Source: Candidatus Moranbacteria bacterium UBA2206
Lineage (GTDB): Bacteria > Patescibacteriota > Minisyncoccia > Moranbacterales > UBA2206
Assembly (NCBI GenBank): GCA_002328565.1
Contig: DCUU01000060.1
Span: 1-24,025, forward strand
Length of the DNA: 24,025 nt
Direction of reading: 5' to 3'
In this document: positions 21,100 through 24,025 of the stretch, in pieces
Layout of the letters: each line of letters starts with the position of its first letter
Position numbering within the stretch: the first letter of the stretch is position 1
Notes under the pieces: model-generated
What the model saw: the letters and a program-made list of their open reading frames with translations, nothing else
Database searches by the model: none
What the model was told of the DNA's origin: nothing
Made by a program: the position numbers and the translations under genes

Positions 21100-22216
21100 T
21101 TTGATATAAATCTAACGTTTTTTGTGCCATTCTTTTCCAGCTATATTTTTTCGCTTGTTCATAACCTTTTACTATAAGTTCATTTTTAATCTTTTCATCT
21201 TTCAGAACAATTTGTATGGCTCTTGATATATCAGAAATATTCTTTCCATCAAAATAATAAGCGCTTTCGACTAGAATTTCTTTCATACAATCATGATTAG
21301 AAGAAACTACCGGCAAACCCTTCGACATTGCTTCAAGTGGTGGCAATCCAAATCCCTCATAGAGCGTTGGCCAGATAAACAATACAGCGTTTCTATAGAG
21401 AGTATCCAGTTCGTGATCTGGAACATAATCTGCAAAAACTATATTCCCCACTTTTTCTTTCGATACAAAACTCTTAAGTCGTTTATAAAAAAAATCTTCC
21501 TTACCAACCAGCACTAGTTTTAAGTTTTTTTCTGTTTTCACGATTTCTCTAAAAGACAAAATCAACCTCTCTAAATTTTTATGCGGATAAGCATTGCCAA
21601 CATAAATTACATACGGCTTAATTATATCATATCTAGCCATAATTTCCTCGTGCTTATTGTGCGGAGTTAGGATACAGAAATCTTCCGCTGATTCATAGGT
21701 AACTATTATTTTTTCTTCTTTGATTTTAGGGTAAGTTTTTAGAATATCCTTTTTGGTAAAATTAGAAACCGCTATTATTTTTTGGGAACGTACAATAGCT
21801 GACCTTATAACAATTTTATAAGCTAAAAATTTTAGCCAGTAGAATACAGGAAGAAGTGTCGAACTTTTAGTTGTTGGGAAATGAATAAGTATTAAGTCAT
21901 GTATGGTCACTATGAATTTTCTATCATACATCAGAGGCACATTAAAGTGCGGAAAATGCATCAAATCTAAATCATATTTTCGGAGAAGTCTAGGAAATTT
22001 TATCTGCTCAGCAAAAGTATACCAACGAAAATCAGCCAATACTTTTTGAAAATTTTTGTTCTTCGGTTGATATTCTTCAAAATTTTCCGCTTTAAGAAAA
22101 ATAAAATACTGGTTAGTATTATCCACCTTTTCTAGATTTTCTATTAATTTTTGTGTATAACGCCCCAATCCTTTGCCAATCGGCCCAAAAAATCGAGCAT
22201 CAATGCCAATTCTCAT
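21086..22216 (-). CDS. GT4-family glycosyltransferase
   Basis: A 376-residue GT-B fold enzyme. The N-terminal half starts MRIGIDARFFGPIGKGLGRYT, with a glycine-rich acceptor-side loop. The C-terminal half holds YVGNAYPHKNLERLI (205-219) and the retaining-GT4 signature YEGFGLPPLEAMSKGLPVV (286-304), where Glu287 and Glu295 form the E-x7-E pair binding the nucleotide sugar. It should transfer a sugar from an NDP- or GDP-donor to a lipid- or polysaccharide-linked acceptor on the cytosolic face; the sugar cannot be told. A typical AAGGA sequence abuts the ATG with no spacing, so it is unlikely to serve as a ribosome-binding site. The 3' end overlaps the DUF4012 start. Confidence 0.92.
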   Translation of the reverse strand: MRIGIDARFFGPIGKGLGRYTQKLIENLEKVDNTNQYFIFLKAENFEEYQPKNKNFQKVLADFRWYTFAEQIKFPRLLRKYDLDLMHFPHFNVPLMYDRKFIVTIHDLILIHFPTTKSSTLLPVFYWLKFLAYKIVIRSAIVRSQKIIAVSNFTKKDILKTYPKIKEEKIIVTYESAEDFCILTPHNKHEEIMARYDIIKPYVIYVGNAYPHKNLERLILSFREIVKTEKNLKLVLVGKEDFFYKRLKSFVSKEKVGNIVFADYVPDHELDTLYRNAVLFIWPTLYEGFGLPPLEAMSKGLPVVSSNHDCMKEILVESAYYFDGKNISDISRAIQIVLKDEKIKNELIVKGYEQAKKYSWKRMAQKTLDLYQNASK

Positions 22217-22221
22217 TCCTT

Positions 22222-22267
22222 TACGAATTACGAATTTATTACAAATATACGAATGTACGAATCCGTA
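22222..22267. repeat. TACGAAT repeat cluster upstream of the GT4 gene
   Basis: Four copies of ACGAAT lie within 45 bp (TTACGAATTACGAAT, then TACGAATGTACGAAT), the last followed by CCGTA, which makes an imperfect palindrome. Same motif as at 8382-8423 and 13107-13127. It lies between a candidate promoter and the ATG, so it would be transcribed. Confidence 0.5.
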
Positions 22268-22278
22268 TTTATAACATA

Positions 22279-22287
22279 ATTATATCA
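22279..22287 (-). promoter_or_regulatory. Candidate extended -10 promoter for GT4-DUF4012-murJ
   Basis: The minus strand reads TGATATAAT, a perfect extended -10 (TGnTATAAT), about 63 bp before the ATG at 22216. No good -35 is present. It could give the downstream three-gene run its own promoter. Confidence 0.5.
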
Positions 22288-22320
22288 TAAAAATAACTAT
22301 AAAGATATTTGTGATTAAGG

Positions 22321-23457
22321 CTATTTCAGGAAGACATCTAAGGTTTTTTTGGCGGTTTTTTTCCAGTCAAATTCTCTTGATTTTTCCAAGCCCTTTTTAA
22401 TTAAAATATTTCGCAATTTAGAATTTTCCAAAATTCCTTTCATCGCCAAAAAAATTTCGTCCGGCTTATCCGGATCAATTATGATTCCGGCATCTCCCAC
22501 TATTTCCGGCAGTGAAGAATTATTAGAGACAATTACAGGCACTCCGCATTTCATAGCTTCAAGTGGCGGGAAACCAAAACCCTCAAAAAAGGAAGGGTAA
22601 ACAAAAAGTGAAGCTAGGTTATATAGATAAACCTTGTCTTCATCCGGCACACAATTTATTATTTTAATTTTTTCGCGAAATGGAGAATTTATAATTTCAT
22701 TATTTATCTCTTCATTCATCCAACCTTTTTCTCCGGCGATAATTAATTTATATTCACCACTTTGTTTTTGCAATAAATTAAAAGCGCGAATTAGCCCGAC
22801 TATATTTTTGCGTGGTTCAATTGTGCCAAAAAAAAGAATAAACTTATATGGTAAATTATATCTTTCCTTAACCTTAATCAATTTTTCATCATTTCGATTA
22901 ATCACGCAAAAATCATTCGAAACTGCACTTGGAATAACGATTATTTTTTCTGGTTTAATTTTATATAAACCAACCAAGTCATTTTTAGTTGAATTTGAAA
23001 CTACAATTATTTTGTTCGCAGTCTGGCAAATTTTTTTTGGATTGATGAATATATGCCACCATCTTCTTTTCCTAGAAAAATATTCGCTGTGACGAAAAAA
23101 TGACAAATCATGAATTGTGATGACTGATTTTGTCCTCGCACTCACATTGCCAAAAATAATATTTGGAGAAAAAACCACATCTGCCCCACCAACCAAATAA
23201 TCAATTTTAGGCCAGCCCAAATACCAAAACATCAAATTTAAAATCTTATTAGGAAAATTAAATTTTTTCACTTTCACGTTGGGATATTTTTTTAACCAAG
23301 AAAGATTGCCTTTTGTTTTTTTCCAAGAATTCAAAAAAAGAACATATTCGTTCTTTTGATCAATGGCAAAAAGATGATGTAGAAGATGGCGAGTATATTC
23401 TTCAACGCCAGTCCTTCTTCCTTCCGCCAAACACCTTATATCAATACAAATTTTCAT
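22321..23457 (-). CDS. GT4-family glycosyltransferase
   Basis: A 378-residue GT-B enzyme, paralogous to its downstream neighbour. It starts MKICIDIRCLAEGRRTGVEE (the GVEEYT loop near 17-22). It has ITIHDLSFFRHSEYFSRKRR (113-132), the donor-domain strand FFGTIEPRKNIVGLIRAF (209-226) and the signature FEGFGFPPLEAMKCGVPVI (291-309), with the E-x7-E pair Glu292 and Glu300. The HDLSF/PRKN combination is common in mannosyl- and other hexosyltransferases of O-antigen and capsule loci, but the donor is not predictable. It starts 7 bp after the upstream glycosyltransferase stop, so they are co-transcribed. A 104-bp gap with repeats separates it from the next GT4. Confidence 0.92.
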   Translation of the reverse strand: MKICIDIRCLAEGRRTGVEEYTRHLLHHLFAIDQKNEYVLFLNSWKKTKGNLSWLKKYPNVKVKKFNFPNKILNLMFWYLGWPKIDYLVGGADVVFSPNIIFGNVSARTKSVITIHDLSFFRHSEYFSRKRRWWHIFINPKKICQTANKIIVVSNSTKNDLVGLYKIKPEKIIVIPSAVSNDFCVINRNDEKLIKVKERYNLPYKFILFFGTIEPRKNIVGLIRAFNLLQKQSGEYKLIIAGEKGWMNEEINNEIINSPFREKIKIINCVPDEDKVYLYNLASLFVYPSFFEGFGFPPLEAMKCGVPVIVSNNSSLPEIVGDAGIIIDPDKPDEIFLAMKGILENSKLRNILIKKGLEKSREFDWKKTAKKTLDVFLK

Positions 23458-23464
23458 GATTTTT

Positions 23465-24025
23465 TTATTTAACAGAACGAAATTCCCTCAATTCATTATC
23501 AATATATTCCTTTATTCTAGCCTTAAATATCTCTTTGTCAAATTTCAAAACTCTTTGCCTGATAAGTTCCGGATCATAGTCGGAATTTTTGAATTTTCTA
23601 ACTGCCGAGACTAAATCATCCACCGTTTGATGTTCAAAAAAAACCCCTGTCTTTCCCTCCTCCATATGTTCCGGAATATCACCACCCCTATAGGCAATTA
23701 AAGGCGTACCCGAGGCCATGGCCTCAATGGCAGTGAGTCCAAAATCTTCTTCTTGAGGAAAAATAAAAGCCTGGCATCGAGAGAAATATTTTTGCAATTC
23801 TTCGTCACTCACCCGCCCTAGAAATTCAATGTTTGGCCTAGCTATTTTCTGAAGCCTTTTCATTTCCGGTCCACGACCAAGTATCTTAAGTGGTAATCCT
23901 AATTTATTAAAAGCTTCAATGGCGATATCAAAACGTTTATAAGCCATCAGCCGTCCAGCAACCAAAAAATAATCGTCTTTTTCTCGACTTATTTTGAAAT
24001 CATTGACATTGACCGGTGGATTTAT
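23465..24025 (-). CDS. GT4-family glycosyltransferase, C-terminal part (partial)
   Basis: The frame is open to the right window edge, giving 186 visible residues. The N-terminal acceptor domain is outside. What is seen is the complete donor domain: INPPVNVNDF (the usual linker after the first domain), YFLVAGRLMAYKRFDIAIEA (the G-R-x-x-x-Y-K-R sugar-nucleotide phosphate site), ILGRGPEMKRL, and FPQEEDFGLTAIEAMASGTP with the E-x7-E pair. The motif EDFGLTAIEAMA and the KRFD box are typical of the mannosyltransferase-like GT4 branch (WbaZ/WcaC style), a hint only. It is the first gene of the envelope block in this window. Confidence 0.9.
   Translation of the reverse strand: MNPPVNVNDFKISREKDDYFLVAGRLMAYKRFDIAIEAFNKLGLPLKILGRGPEMKRLQKIARPNIEFLGRVSDEELQKYFSRCQAFIFPQEEDFGLTAIEAMASGTPLIAYRGGDIPEHMEEGKTGVFFEHQTVDDLVSAVRKFKNSDYDPELIRQRVLKFDKEIFKARIKEYIDNELREFRSVK

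Noticed and set aside
1..24025. tRNA, rRNA, CRISPR array, riboswitch or replication origin
   Set aside because: No cloverleaf with tRNA consensus, no regularly spaced repeats with unique spacers, no DnaA-box cluster or recognisable riboswitch was found on reading either strand.

Overview
The window is AT-rich (about 35% GC by eye) and almost entirely coding. It most resembles a member of the Candidate Phyla Radiation (Patescibacteria, Parcubacteria/Moranbacteria-like). The reasons are the gene set (a DUF4012 giant membrane protein beside MurJ and GT4 glycosyltransferases, a membrane-anchored parvulin, a short FtsB/DivIC-like protein, one Xer-type recombinase, LepA), short membrane-anchored proteins without close named relatives, and the near absence of Shine-Dalgarno sequences. 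This placement is an inference from gene content, not a phylogeny.

Layout. 1-801: start of an unknown exported or membrane protein and a multi-pass membrane protein (minus strand). 901-3791: a compact minus-strand block radC > C5-cytosine methyltransferase > HpaII-family restriction endonuclease > AbrB-like regulator, with a near-identical inverted 20-mer (1097-1116 and 4071-4090) close to its two ends. 4097-8353: protein quality control (HtrA protease then ClpB disaggregase) preceded by a small ferredoxin. 8430-10181: parvulin-type PPIase, a 138-bp MITE-like element, an FtsB/DivIC-like protein and a 36-residue membrane protein missed by length cut-offs. 10219-12132: lepA, which carries two in-frame palindromic insertions. 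12218-13033: a Xer-type tyrosine recombinase on the minus strand.

13.1-15.3 kb: on the plus strand, divergent from the recombinase, two orphan genes are each followed by a related 100-130 bp repeat whose ends resemble integron attC sites (a TAAC/CAAC start and a CGTTAT end). The first gene is also flanked by an inverted pair of another repeat of about 100 bp. This recombinase plus ORF-repeat-ORF-repeat layout is the best candidate for an undescribed system: an integron-like or Xer-driven cassette array. The evidence is structural only, and the recombinase lacks the extra domain of true IntI. 15.3-17.0 kb continues on the plus strand with a K+-dependent-type Na+/Ca2+ exchanger and two small membrane proteins.

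17004-24025: a minus-strand cell-envelope block, GT4 (cut by the window edge) > GT4 > GT4 > DUF4012 > MurJ, with short gaps or overlaps, probably making and exporting a surface polysaccharide and lipid-linked peptidoglycan precursor.

A recurring theme is palindromic DNA: a MITE with 27-bp termini, a TGTC...GACA twin hairpin, a TACGAA/TTCGTA family at three intergenic sites, and two different palindromes inside lepA. No tRNA, rRNA or CRISPR array was recognised.
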